Source: JBKEAJ01 sp047975005 (GTDB lineage Bacteria > Bacteroidota > Bacteroidia > Bacteroidales > Prolixibacteraceae). Taken from it: 16,566 nucleotides of DNA. Shown piece after piece: positions 1 to 6,995 of this stretch; positions within the stretch are counted from its first letter, which is position 1; each line of letters begins with the position of its first letter. The DNA is taken from assembly GCA_047975005.1 (NCBI GenBank), contig JBKECW010000073.1, positions 1 through 16,566 on the forward strand, in the 5' to 3' direction. The notes under the pieces are model-generated. The model saw nothing but the letters and a program-made list of their open reading frames with translations, was not told where the DNA came from and did no database searches. The position numbers and the translations under genes are program-made.

Positions 1-64
1 CTGTTTTGCTTTTTAAATCTCATGCGATTAAAATCCTTTCTCAATCAACATACCCACCTAACCA

Positions 65-90
65 AAAGAGGGAGCAATTGCTCCCTCTTT
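65..90. terminator. Perfect 26-bp palindrome, likely intrinsic terminator
   Basis: Positions 65-90 form a perfect inverted repeat: a GC-rich core GAGGGAGC / GCTCCCTC flanked by AAA / TTT. On the + strand it is followed by a U-rich run. On the - strand the arm also ends in TTTT, so it could work in both directions. It most likely ends a + strand gene lying left of the window. A second, weaker palindrome, ACCCAAATTGGGT, sits at 98-110. Confidence 0.75.
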
Positions 91-137
91 ATAATTAACC
101 CAAATTGGGTAAAGCTCCAGTCCTGTTGTTCTTTGTC

Positions 138-166
138 CTGTTTATTTATAAACGACTGATAAACAG
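138..166. repeat. Inverted repeat CTGTTTAT-N13-ATAAACAG
   Basis: Two perfect 8-bp arms (138-145 and 159-166) are separated by 13 bp. They lie about 27 bp upstream of the putative -7 box at 193-200. The geometry would suit a dimeric regulator's operator or a weak hairpin. AT-rich arms of this size can arise by chance, so the role is speculative. Confidence 0.3.
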
Positions 167-192
167 CACGGAGAGTAATAGGAATAATTTTA

Positions 193-200
193 TATCTTTG
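193..200 (+). promoter_or_regulatory. Putative Bacteroidota -7 promoter box (TATCTTTG)
   Basis: TATCTTTG matches the Bacteroides -7 consensus TAnnTTTG exactly and lies 35 bp before the ATG at 236. I see no clear TTTG -33 element about 20 bp upstream. If it is real, it would drive the Rhs fragment and the ankyrin lipoprotein gene as one unit. Confidence 0.4.
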
Positions 201-235
201 TATAGTTGGTATAGGTAATGGTTCAGATATGTTGA

Positions 236-862
236 ATGGTAATAAATAAAATGCAAGGAACAGCCGTTTTAATGGAGAATTGTAAATGGTTAATTATAAA
301 TGAAATGCAAACAGCAAATACATATCATATAGGCGGACAGCTCGAAGGACTAACAGGCAACAAAGCATATAGCTACAACTATGTGAAAGATGTTGGCTAC
401 GACAAATTCGGACAACGCACCTACATTAAGTATTGCAACGGCACAGAGACCAATTATACCTACGATGCACAAATGCGCCGTTTGCAAACTCTACAAGCCA
501 AGAACCAGAGTGTAACCTTTATGGATAATGCTTACAGCTACGATAATGTAGGAAATATACTAGGTGTGGCAAATACCGCTCCGGCAGGTTCTACAATGGG
601 CGGGAGCATGAGCCATGAATATTCTTACGATGGGCTGTATCGTTTATCATCTGCATACGTGGTTCGTGGGGAAGCTGTTAGCTACTATCAAGGTGCATTG
701 GGATTAAAAGCAGAAGGAAGAATAACCACCTTGCCAGCGAGTTATGTCCCACGAGTACCAGGTACAAGAGTCGATGACCAGGCAGGGCTTGTTCAAAGAG
801 TTATCAACCATACAATGGGAGTGGTAACGAAGAAGTTTAACGAATACAACAAGAAAAAGTAA
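236..862 (+). CDS. Truncated Rhs/YD-repeat protein (C-terminal fragment)
   Basis: The 208-residue reading frame contains YD/Rhs-type repeat sequence from about residue 45 to 140: YSYNYVKDVGYDKFGQRTY, NYTYDAQMRRLQTL, YSYDNVGNILG and YSYDGLYRLSSA. Rhs proteins are large, often over 1000 residues, and carry a variable C-terminal toxin after a conserved core; this keeps only a few repeats. There is no signal peptide. The first 23 residues do not look like Rhs, and an inner ATG at 305 is a plausible alternative start. From about residue 145 the repeat pattern stops and is replaced by a lysine-rich tail ending YNKKK, without the usual DPxG motif at the end of an Rhs core. The other frames do not restore the core, so this is probably a relic or an orphan displaced tip. 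The ankyrin lipoprotein starts 2 nt after its stop. Rhs relationship fairly sure; whether it is functional is unknown. Confidence 0.7.
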   Translation: MVINKMQGTAVLMENCKWLIINEMQTANTYHIGGQLEGLTGNKAYSYNYVKDVGYDKFGQRTYIKYCNGTETNYTYDAQMRRLQTLQAKNQSVTFMDNAYSYDNVGNILGVANTAPAGSTMGGSMSHEYSYDGLYRLSSAYVVRGEAVSYYQGALGLKAEGRITTLPASYVPRVPGTRVDDQAGLVQRVINHTMGVVTKKFNEYNKKK

Positions 863-864
863 TT

Positions 865-1740
865 ATGAAAAATTCTTTAATGTTGGTTATGTCGTTATGC
901 TTATCTCTCATCAGTTGTGGACAGGAAAATCGAAATGTGAAATTTTTTAAGGATACGGAAGCATATGAATTAGCCCAAGCCGTAGAAACGGAAAATTTGA
1001 GCACAATAGAAAAATTGGTAAAAGAAAATCCTGAATTGCTGAACATTACCAACGATACTTCGGGTTCTAATGTGTTAAGTTTATCCCTGACGCTTGAAAA
1101 CTTTGAAGCATTCAAAAAGTTATTAGAATTGGGTGCAGACCCAAACTTTGTTAATCCTTATTCTAAACGAAGTATATTGATAGAAGCCTGTAAATTCTAT
1201 TGGAAGCCAGAATCTTACACGATTGATTTACGGTATATCGAGTTACTTCTACAATACGGAGCAACCCCGAATTATGTAGTGGAAGAAAATTTAACAGACG
1301 AAAAAGGACGTTCTTATATGGCAACTTCTCCGCTTATGGAAGCAAGCAGACTGGACTTAGGAATGGTAAAGCTGTTAATTAAAGCAGGTGCAGACCCATA
1401 TAAAAAGTTGGAGCAAAATCAAAAAACTCCTTTTTCACAATCTCTTTCAGGGAATAAATTTGATATAGCAAACTACTTCATTGATAGTTTAAAAGTTGAT
1501 GTTAAACAACCAATGGCTATTGTAATTCAAAAACCCTCAAACAAAGAGGTAGAGTTTTATATACAGGATTATGTAGTAAATAAGTTTCTAAATGCAAAGC
1601 TCACAGGAAATACAGAAGAAATGGAAAGGTTAAAAAAGGAAAATCCTAAAATGGAAGAAGCTAATCAAGAGGGTTGGGAGTTTATCCAGAAACTTAAAAG
1701 TATGGGAGTAGATTTTAGGAATTACAACTATAAAAAATAG
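865..1740 (+). CDS. Ankyrin-repeat lipoprotein, possible immunity protein
   Basis: The 291-residue product begins with a lipoprotein signal peptide (MKNSLMLVMSLCLSLISC) whose lipobox L-I-S-C puts the acylated cysteine at residue 18, so it should be anchored in the envelope facing the periplasm or cell surface. Several ankyrin repeats follow, recognisable from KLLELGADPNFVNP, IELLLQYGATPNYV and SPLMEASRLDLGMVKLLIKAGADPY. The last 80 residues are charged and helical-looking, with no repeat I can assign. The ATG is only 2 nt after the Rhs-fragment stop, so the two are probably co-transcribed. Ankyrin lipoproteins next to Rhs or other secreted toxins are known in some systems as partners or immunity proteins; that role here is inference. 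The gene is visibly more AT-rich than the receptor downstream, which fits horizontal acquisition. Family assignment is solid; function is not. Confidence 0.8.
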   Translation: MKNSLMLVMSLCLSLISCGQENRNVKFFKDTEAYELAQAVETENLSTIEKLVKENPELLNITNDTSGSNVLSLSLTLENFEAFKKLLELGADPNFVNPYSKRSILIEACKFYWKPESYTIDLRYIELLLQYGATPNYVVEENLTDEKGRSYMATSPLMEASRLDLGMVKLLIKAGADPYKKLEQNQKTPFSQSLSGNKFDIANYFIDSLKVDVKQPMAIVIQKPSNKEVEFYIQDYVVNKFLNAKLTGNTEEMERLKKENPKMEEANQEGWEFIQKLKSMGVDFRNYNYKK

Positions 1741-1766
1741 AAAATCAACAATTACTATAACCAAAA

Positions 1767-1787
1767 CGCCAGGCTAACAGCTTGGCG
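1767..1787. other. Strong stem-loop after the ankyrin gene
   Basis: CGCCAGGCT (1767-1775) pairs with AGCTTGGCG (1779-1787) across a 3-nt loop, giving a 9-bp stem with one G-U pair. No T-run follows on either strand, so it is not a classic intrinsic terminator. It may still end or stabilise the Rhs-ankyrin transcript. Confidence 0.4.
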
Positions 1788-1912
1788 AAGGTTTCCTTGA
1801 AGAACGTAACGATACTTGGAATTTTGCGATAAGCGAGCGAAGAGCCAAGTTTCACTTGGACTATGCCGAGTTTGAGCAAAATCATGTAATTAGTACATCA
1901 GCAAAACTGTAA
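1778..1912 (+). other. Start-less open stretch, possible coding or repeat remnant
   Basis: A frame of 44 codons without an ATG runs from just after a stop at 1775-1777 to a TAA at 1910-1912. It encodes NDTWNFAISERRAKFHLDYA and then EFEQNHVISTSAKL. The composition looks protein-like, but no start or gene context is present. Inside it are small inverted repeats: CCAAG-N5-CTTGG, and ATGTA-N5-TACAT at 1884-1898. It is probably the tail of a decayed gene or a dispersed intergenic repeat. No other gene is visible in the 228 bp between the ankyrin gene and the receptor. Confidence 0.25.
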
Positions 1913-1913
1913 G

Positions 1914-1940
1914 GTTATTCGAGCGAAATAACTACCTTTG
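1914..1940 (+). promoter_or_regulatory. Putative promoter of the TonB-dependent receptor with abutting inverted repeat
   Basis: TACCTTTG at 1933-1940 fits the Bacteroidota -7 consensus TAnnTTTG and lies 28 bp before the receptor ATG. Directly upstream, GTTATT (1914-1919) and AATAAC (1927-1932) form a 6-bp inverted repeat with a 7-bp spacer that ends where the -7 box begins, a natural place for a repressor to bind. No convincing -33 TTTG is present. There is no cobalamin riboswitch signature here. Confidence 0.5.
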
Positions 1941-1968
1941 CAGCGATTAATTTTTAAATATATAATAG

Positions 1969-3996
1969 ATGAGAAATTCTAAAGTAAAGAATGTCGCCTG
2001 CCATTTTAAGCGGTGGAGCAGGCAATCCTATGCGGTGTTCAGCTCGCTAGGAAAAGTAGTCAGCATCGGAACTCTTTGTATAGCGCTTCTGACAAGCGTT
2101 GCCACCGGGCAAAGCAAGACCGACACTAAGAGTGTAAAGGCAAGTGCCAAGGACAGTGTGGAAGACAAAGTCAGCACTCTCGACGGAGTGGAAGTGGTGG
2201 TTGCACCTCTGCTCAGCGAAATCAACCAGACTCTTGTATCCTCTGAAATTGCGGCGTCGCCGTCGAAAGGGCTAGAAGATCTACTAGAACAGCTGTCGTC
2301 CGTTGATATAAGAAACAGAGGGATGGCAGGAACCCAATCAGACCTAAGCATACTCGGTGGAAATTTCGACCAATCTGTACTTCTTTTTAACGGTGTCAAT
2401 CTGACCGACCCACAAACAGGACACCAAAATCTCTCTCTTAACATTCCAAACGAAGCCATTCAGCAAATAGAACTTGTTGACGGACTAGACATTGCAAAAT
2501 ACGGAGCATTGGCAATAACAGGAGGAGTAAACATTATCACCAAAACAGACAATAGTAAGCAGGGAACTTTTAGCTATGGAAGCTACGATACTAAAAGCCT
2601 AAGTGCCTACACAGGCTTTAACACAGGCAGGTTTAACATGTCGGCAATGGGGAACTTTAATAACAGCGACGGATATGTCGACAACACCGATTACGACAAC
2701 AAGCAATTGGGAGGACAGGCGAAGTACACCTCTGCCAACGAGGCATTGAAGATTTATGGGCAGTATTCCCACTCGCAACGCAAATTTGGCTCGCGAGGAT
2801 TTTATACTCCTGCCTATCCCGACCAATATTCGGAGGAGAAGATAAATATGACCTCTGGAAATATTGAATTTAAAAACCTGAGTGCCAACATGTACTATCG
2901 CGACAATCGTTCGGTATTTCGTTTATTCCGAAACGAGGCACCCAGCTGGTATACAAATCACAACTATCACCTAAATAAAATATATGGAGGTGCATTGAAC
3001 TACAATATAAAGTGGGGGAGTTTTACCAATACTCTCGTTGGTATAAACTACAGAAAGGAAGGTATTATTAGTAATGTGCTTGGCGAAGAAACATCCGATA
3101 CTGTCAAGGTGCCGGGTGAAGACATTTACTATGATAAAAAGACTGACAGATCAATCACTAATTTGTTTGCAATTCACAATCAGTCTATTATTGATGACAA
3201 ACTTGGCGCAAAGGTACTGCTGGAGACTAGCTTTATAAATGGCAACGAAAATGACACATATTTTCTTCCCGGCATTGAGCTGTACTATTCGCTAGGGGCT
3301 CATTATCTGAAATTCTATGCAAAACGAGATATGAGGCTACCTACATTTACCGACTTGTACTATAAAGGTGCAGACTTGATCGGCGACAGTAATCTGAAGC
3401 CAGAATTTGCCAATAACTTCAAGTTGAGTTGGAGCTATCAAAAGCGTAGCTTTTCTGCCTATTCGTATATATTTTATCGACATGATAAAGATCTGATAGA
3501 TTGGGTGAAAGAAGATACTGGAGATAAGTGGAAAAGTGTGAACCTTACCAAGATGAACTTTGCAGGCATTGAGTTAGGGGCAAAGAAGAGAATTGAAGCA
3601 CCTAATTTTCTGGGTGTGAGGAGTGTATCTGCTAACTATACGTATTTGTTTGCCGAAAAGCAAAAAAGCAACAATATATCAAGATATGCGGTAGATTTTT
3701 TAAGAAACAAGTTCAATCTTACAGTAAAACACAGTATTGTTAAAAATCTGTCTTTAAATTGGAACTTGTCAATTCAAGAGCGCAACGGTACCTATCTTCC
3801 ATACGAAGACGGGGAATATCTTCCGGAAACCGACTACAAGGCTTTTGCATTGCTAGATGCAAAGCTTAATTGGGAACTCGGCAAGTTCAATGTTTTCGCT
3901 GAAGGTTTTAACCTTTTTGATTCGAGTTATTTTGACTTCGGAAACTTAGAGCAAGCCGGAATAAACGGTAGAATAGGGGTGAGAATAAGCCTATAA
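1969..3996 (+). CDS. TonB-dependent outer-membrane receptor, BtuB-like
   Basis: The 675-residue product would carry a bound substrate across the outer membrane using energy from TonB-ExbBD. The N-terminus has the Bacteroidales pattern RWSR..YAVFSSLGK followed by a hydrophobic signal segment ending about residue 47. A TonB-box-like segment, DGVEVVVAP, lies at about 72-80. The plug domain runs roughly from 88 to 195, with DIRNRGMAGTQSDLSILGG and LLFNGVNLTDPQTGHQN. The rest is beta-barrel sequence rich in alternating aromatic residues, including the late motif RDMRLPTFTDLYYKG. I recall this plug pattern from Bacteroidales receptors annotated as BtuB or vitamin B12 receptors, and a B12-type ABC importer lies about 9 kb away, so a corrinoid is a reasonable guess. 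A haem or siderophore substrate cannot be excluded, and no riboswitch precedes the gene. Length is normal and the frame is intact. Confidence 0.9.
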   Translation: MRNSKVKNVACHFKRWSRQSYAVFSSLGKVVSIGTLCIALLTSVATGQSKTDTKSVKASAKDSVEDKVSTLDGVEVVVAPLLSEINQTLVSSEIAASPSKGLEDLLEQLSSVDIRNRGMAGTQSDLSILGGNFDQSVLLFNGVNLTDPQTGHQNLSLNIPNEAIQQIELVDGLDIAKYGALAITGGVNIITKTDNSKQGTFSYGSYDTKSLSAYTGFNTGRFNMSAMGNFNNSDGYVDNTDYDNKQLGGQAKYTSANEALKIYGQYSHSQRKFGSRGFYTPAYPDQYSEEKINMTSGNIEFKNLSANMYYRDNRSVFRLFRNEAPSWYTNHNYHLNKIYGGALNYNIKWGSFTNTLVGINYRKEGIISNVLGEETSDTVKVPGEDIYYDKKTDRSITNLFAIHNQSIIDDKLGAKVLLETSFINGNENDTYFLPGIELYYSLGAHYLKFYAKRDMRLPTFTDLYYKGADLIGDSNLKPEFANNFKLSWSYQKRSFSAYSYIFYRHDKDLIDWVKEDTGDKWKSVNLTKMNFAGIELGAKKRIEAPNFLGVRSVSANYTYLFAEKQKSNNISRYAVDFLRNKFNLTVKHSIVKNLSLNWNLSIQERNGTYLPYEDGEYLPETDYKAFALLDAKLNWELGKFNVFAEGFNLFDSSYFDFGNLEQAGINGRIGVRISL

Positions 3997-4013
3997 GATA
4001 TTTATTTTCAATG

Positions 4014-4048
4014 GAAAGGGATACATTTTGTGTCCCTTTCTTTTTTTT
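4014..4048 (+). terminator. Intrinsic terminator of the receptor gene
   Basis: GAAAGGGATACA (4014-4025) pairs with TGTGTCCCTTTC (4029-4040), a 12-bp stem with one G-U pair and a 3-nt loop, followed by eight T's (4041-4048). It lies 17 bp after the receptor stop codon. Confidence 0.9.
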
Positions 4049-4125
4049 ATGTGATAACCCGAGCCTAATTATTCGTCTACAACGTAAAACATTTGCATCA
4101 TGTGCACTTTGCTCATCATTAGTTA

Positions 4126-4174
4126 TTTATAAAAAGCAAACCCATAATGCGCGAAGTCTGGCAAGGTTTGCTTT
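4126..4174 (-). terminator. Intrinsic terminator of the cysS-end operon
   Basis: Read on the - strand, AAAGCAAACC (4174-4165) pairs with GGTTTGCTTT (4142-4133) around a 22-nt loop and is followed by a T-rich run. It lies 46 bp past the cysS stop and faces the receptor terminator, so the two convergent units are well separated. The 80 bp between the two terminators shows nothing else. Confidence 0.75.
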
Positions 4175-4219
4175 CTTACTCTGTATTTCGGAGGCATGCA
4201 CTATATGTATAGAGAGCTG

Positions 4220-5686
4220 TCAAGGTAAATTCCATTCTGCTCCGTCCTTAGTGTCTTTGATGCTAAAACCTAAATCTTGCAGTCTGTCTCTTATTAAATC
4301 AGAGCTTGCCCAATCTTTATTGTTCTTTGCTTGTTGCCTAATCTCTAGGAGCAAGTCGACAGCTCCTTTATATGCCGAGTTGTTACCTTGCGCAGTGTCG
4401 GAGTCTTCTAAGCCTAGAATGTCAAGTACAAATATTTTGAGAGTATCGGTTAAGATGTTTTTATTTTCCTCGTCGACAGATAGTTTTCCGTCTTTTACTG
4501 AGTTTACAATACGTACTATTTCAAATAAGTGGGCAATCAATATCGGACTATTCAAATCGTCGTTTAGTGCTTCGTAGCATTTGTTTCTCAGTTCTTCGGC
4601 ATTGATGTCGCTGCTTTTGCTAGTCTTTAAGCCTGATGCATCTTTCAGTGCAGTAAGTAGTTTTGTCATGCCTTTTTCGGATGCTTGCAGAGCCTCGTTG
4701 GAGAAGTCGAGCTGGCTTCTGTAATGGGCTTGTAGCATAAAAAACCTGATGGTCATAGGCGAGTAGGCTTGTTCTAGCAATTTGTGGCTTCCCGAGAAAA
4801 ACTCATCAAGATTAATGAAATTACCAAGAGATTTGCCCATTTTCTGGCCTCCGATAGTTACCATGTTGTTGTGCATCCAATAATTTACGGGAGTTTTTCC
4901 CCTCGATGCTACTGCTTGTGCTATTTCTGCCTCGTGGTGGGGAAACTGCAAGTCCATGCCACCGCCATGTATGTCGAAAGTCTCACCTAGATATTTGCAT
5001 CCCATGGCTGTACATTCGGTGTGCCAACCGGGAAAACCGTCGCCCCATGGCGAATTCCAACGCATAATATGCTCTGTCGATGCTTTTTTCCATATTGCAA
5101 AATCCAGCGACGAGCGTTTTTCGCTTTGTCCGTCCAGCTCTCGGGTGTTGGCAAGCAAATCATCAATCTTTCTGCCTGACAATGCGCCATAATCGTGTTT
5201 TTCGGCATATTTCTGAACATCAAAGTACACAGAGCCGCCACTTTCATAGGCAAAGCCTTTGTCAATTATAGTTCTTATAAGTTCTATTTGCTCTATTATG
5301 TGCCCTGTCGCTAGTGGTTCAATGCTCGGGGGCAATACGTTTAGAGATTTCATGGCATTGTGGTAGGTGTTGGTGTAGTGCTGCGCTACCTCCATGGGTT
5401 CAAGTTTGTCAATCTTTGCTTTCTTGGCTATTTTGTCCTCGCCCTCGTCAGCGTCGTCTACAAGGTGTCCGACATCGGTAATGTTGCGCACATATCGTAC
5501 TTTATAGCCAAGATGAAGCAGGTAACGATATAGTAAATCAAAAGTTACGGCAGGGCGTGCATGTCCCAAATGAGCATCGCCATATACGGTTGGTCCGCAA
5601 ACATACATCCCAACTCGTCCTTCTTCTATTGGTTTGAACTCTTCTTTTCCCCTCGATAAGGTGTTGTAAATATGTAGTTTGCTCAT
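4220..5686 (-). CDS. cysS: Cysteinyl-tRNA synthetase
   Basis: This 488-residue class I aminoacyl-tRNA synthetase charges tRNA-Cys with cysteine in the cytoplasm using ATP. The HIGH motif appears as HLGH at residues 39-42 within CGPTVYGDAHLGH. The KMSKS motif appears as KMGKS at 282-286 in GGQKMGKSLGNF. The expected zinc ligands that let the enzyme select cysteine are visible: Cys30, Cys225 (GWHTECTAMG), His250 and Glu254 (FPHHEAE). The C-terminal part carries the anticodon-binding helices and ends with the common WNLP-type tail. Length is normal. The start fits the family N-terminus (KLHIYNTLSR..E.F.P). It is the last gene of the ssb-gldE-gldD-PPTase-cysS run, 42 bp after the transferase, with a terminator behind it. 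Confidence 0.98.
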   Translation of the reverse strand: MSKLHIYNTLSRGKEEFKPIEEGRVGMYVCGPTVYGDAHLGHARPAVTFDLLYRYLLHLGYKVRYVRNITDVGHLVDDADEGEDKIAKKAKIDKLEPMEVAQHYTNTYHNAMKSLNVLPPSIEPLATGHIIEQIELIRTIIDKGFAYESGGSVYFDVQKYAEKHDYGALSGRKIDDLLANTRELDGQSEKRSSLDFAIWKKASTEHIMRWNSPWGDGFPGWHTECTAMGCKYLGETFDIHGGGMDLQFPHHEAEIAQAVASRGKTPVNYWMHNNMVTIGGQKMGKSLGNFINLDEFFSGSHKLLEQAYSPMTIRFFMLQAHYRSQLDFSNEALQASEKGMTKLLTALKDASGLKTSKSSDINAEELRNKCYEALNDDLNSPILIAHLFEIVRIVNSVKDGKLSVDEENKNILTDTLKIFVLDILGLEDSDTAQGNNSAYKGAVDLLLEIRQQAKNNKDWASSDLIRDRLQDLGFSIKDTKDGAEWNLP

Positions 5687-5728
5687 TTTTCTTTATTGTT
5701 AGATTTTCAGATGAAAAGCACAAATTTA

Positions 5729-6391
5729 CTAATTATGCGCTTTATTGTCCACTCCGTAGGCTAAAATATAGTCTTTTGGTAACATTTCTATATTGATATT
5801 ATTTTTGCCATGCCTCCTTTCGGTTTCGTAATAGATTTCTATCATATTGGCAGAAAGTAGCCTTCTGTTATCTTTGATATAAGTCTCGTTCTGGAGGTCT
5901 ATATATTTGTCGTTGAGTATTTTATAAAGAGTCTCCTTGCACACCCACACTAGTGTTAGTAGGTATCTTCTATCCTCTTTATTCAAGTTGCGAGTATGCA
6001 GCCACTGCTCATTCTTGTAATGTAGAAACTTGCTAGTAATTCTTTCGTAGCGTCTGTGTAGCGATTCTATGTCAAGTCCGCAGGGCTTGTCTGACAATGC
6101 AACTCCCACAAAGTCGGAAGTGTGAGTGATGCTAATTTCCTTGCTTATCTCATTGATGCATGGTTTGCCGGATTTGTCGTAGTTTATCAGAAGGTCTTTG
6201 TTGAGCATTAGCTGCAGTAATATTCTGGTCGCAAGCCATTCGCGCTTTCGGGTCTCGTTGGATATTGTGCTGTAACGTCTTGTTTCTTGGGGTTTGAGGC
6301 TGTATTTACCTTCAAGCTCCTCTAACGATTCGGAGAGTTCCCAAATCCCAATTTCAATATTTTTTGATATTTTTCTTGAGTACAGAGGCAT
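5729..6391 (-). CDS. 4'-phosphopantetheinyl transferase, Sfp type
   Basis: The 220-residue enzyme would transfer phosphopantetheine from CoA to a serine of an acyl-carrier protein or related carrier. It shows the Sfp-family signatures: SITHT at 87-91, the magnesium-binding GLDIES with Asp107 and Glu109, and VWVCKETLYK with Glu153 and Lys157. I chose the ATG at 6391 (MPLYSRKISKN) because it lies 7 bp after the gldD stop and family members in Bacteroidales typically begin MPL. The longer frame from 6424 would overlap gldD and add 11 residues without family character. No polyketide or peptide synthetase gene is in view, so the carrier is unknown; it may be the fatty-acid ACP or a secondary-metabolism carrier. 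Probably co-transcribed with gldD and cysS. Confidence 0.9.
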   Translation of the reverse strand: MPLYSRKISKNIEIGIWELSESLEELEGKYSLKPQETRRYSTISNETRKREWLATRILLQLMLNKDLLINYDKSGKPCINEISKEISITHTSDFVGVALSDKPCGLDIESLHRRYERITSKFLHYKNEQWLHTRNLNKEDRRYLLTLVWVCKETLYKILNDKYIDLQNETYIKDNRRLLSANMIEIYYETERRHGKNNINIEMLPKDYILAYGVDNKAHN

Positions 6392-6398
6392 TGTTAAT

Positions 6399-6995
6399 CT
6401 ATTTCTTGGAGGAGTCCCATTCAATACTGTTTATAATCTCTATTGCATCCTCGGTCATGAAATCATAGATGGGCTGTAGTGAGTCGATGTTGGGAGTCGA
6501 CCAAACATAGATAGAACCTCGCAGGAAGTGCTTGGTAGAATCGGTTATAAAAAATTGAAATGGCGAAGCTGCATTGCCATCAATATTGTAATATACTCCG
6601 TAAATATTTCTTGCTGTGTCGTATATCAGGTTGTTCTCTATGTTGTTGGCTTTTATGGTGTGTTTGAATGCCAGTTTGTAAGCATCCTCTATATATTGGT
6701 CTATATTGCCATCTATTTTCATGTAGCTTAGGTGTATCTTTGCATTTATGTCCGTGGTCTTCGTAACTACATTTCGCCAATATGGCTCGGCGTTTTTGTC
6801 TCTGTCAATCTCTAGGCTAGAGTAGTCAGCGATATTAAAAGAGTAGGGGAGATTCTCCTTGCTCCGGTGGTAGCTCTTTTTCGGAAGATCAAAACGATAA
6901 TAGCCATTAGGCTTAGGGACATAGGATTCTCCTGAGCAACATGTGAGTATGACTACTGTTAATATTACGATATATATGCCTTTACTTTTGCGCAT
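6399..6995 (-). CDS. gldD: Gliding-motility-associated lipoprotein GldD
   Basis: The 198-residue product has a lipoprotein signal (MRKSKGIYIVILTVVILTCC; the acylated residue is probably Cys20) followed directly by the GldD hallmark YVPKPNGYYRFDLPKK. GldD proteins are Bacteroidota lipoproteins needed for gliding in Flavobacterium, but they are also kept in non-gliding Bacteroidales, where they may support envelope or type IX secretion functions. The start overlaps the end of gldE by 14 nt, so the two are translated from one message. Length is typical. No motility genes other than gldE are in view, so gliding cannot be inferred from this pair alone. Confidence 0.92.
   Translation of the reverse strand: MRKSKGIYIVILTVVILTCCSGESYVPKPNGYYRFDLPKKSYHRSKENLPYSFNIADYSSLEIDRDKNAEPYWRNVVTKTTDINAKIHLSYMKIDGNIDQYIEDAYKLAFKHTIKANNIENNLIYDTARNIYGVYYNIDGNAASPFQFFITDSTKHFLRGSIYVWSTPNIDSLQPIYDFMTEDAIEIINSIEWDSSKK

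Noticed and set aside
837..1115. 92-codon - strand frame opposite the Rhs/ankyrin junction
   Set aside because: Shadow of two well-supported + strand genes, with no promoter or recognisable motif.
1700..1968. Cobalamin riboswitch upstream of the receptor
   Set aside because: None of the conserved B12 blocks (GGTGCC, CCGCTACTGT-like, AAGTCAGGAGACC-like) is present there.
2028..2459. 143-codon - strand frame inside the receptor gene
   Set aside because: Antisense shadow of the receptor; low-complexity composition and no family resemblance.
4011..4577. 188-codon + strand open frame
   Set aside because: It begins within the receptor terminator and covers the cysS terminator and the antisense of the cysS 3' end. 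The peptide is rich in Ser, Cys and Leu as expected of a reverse-strand shadow, and cysS is unmistakable.
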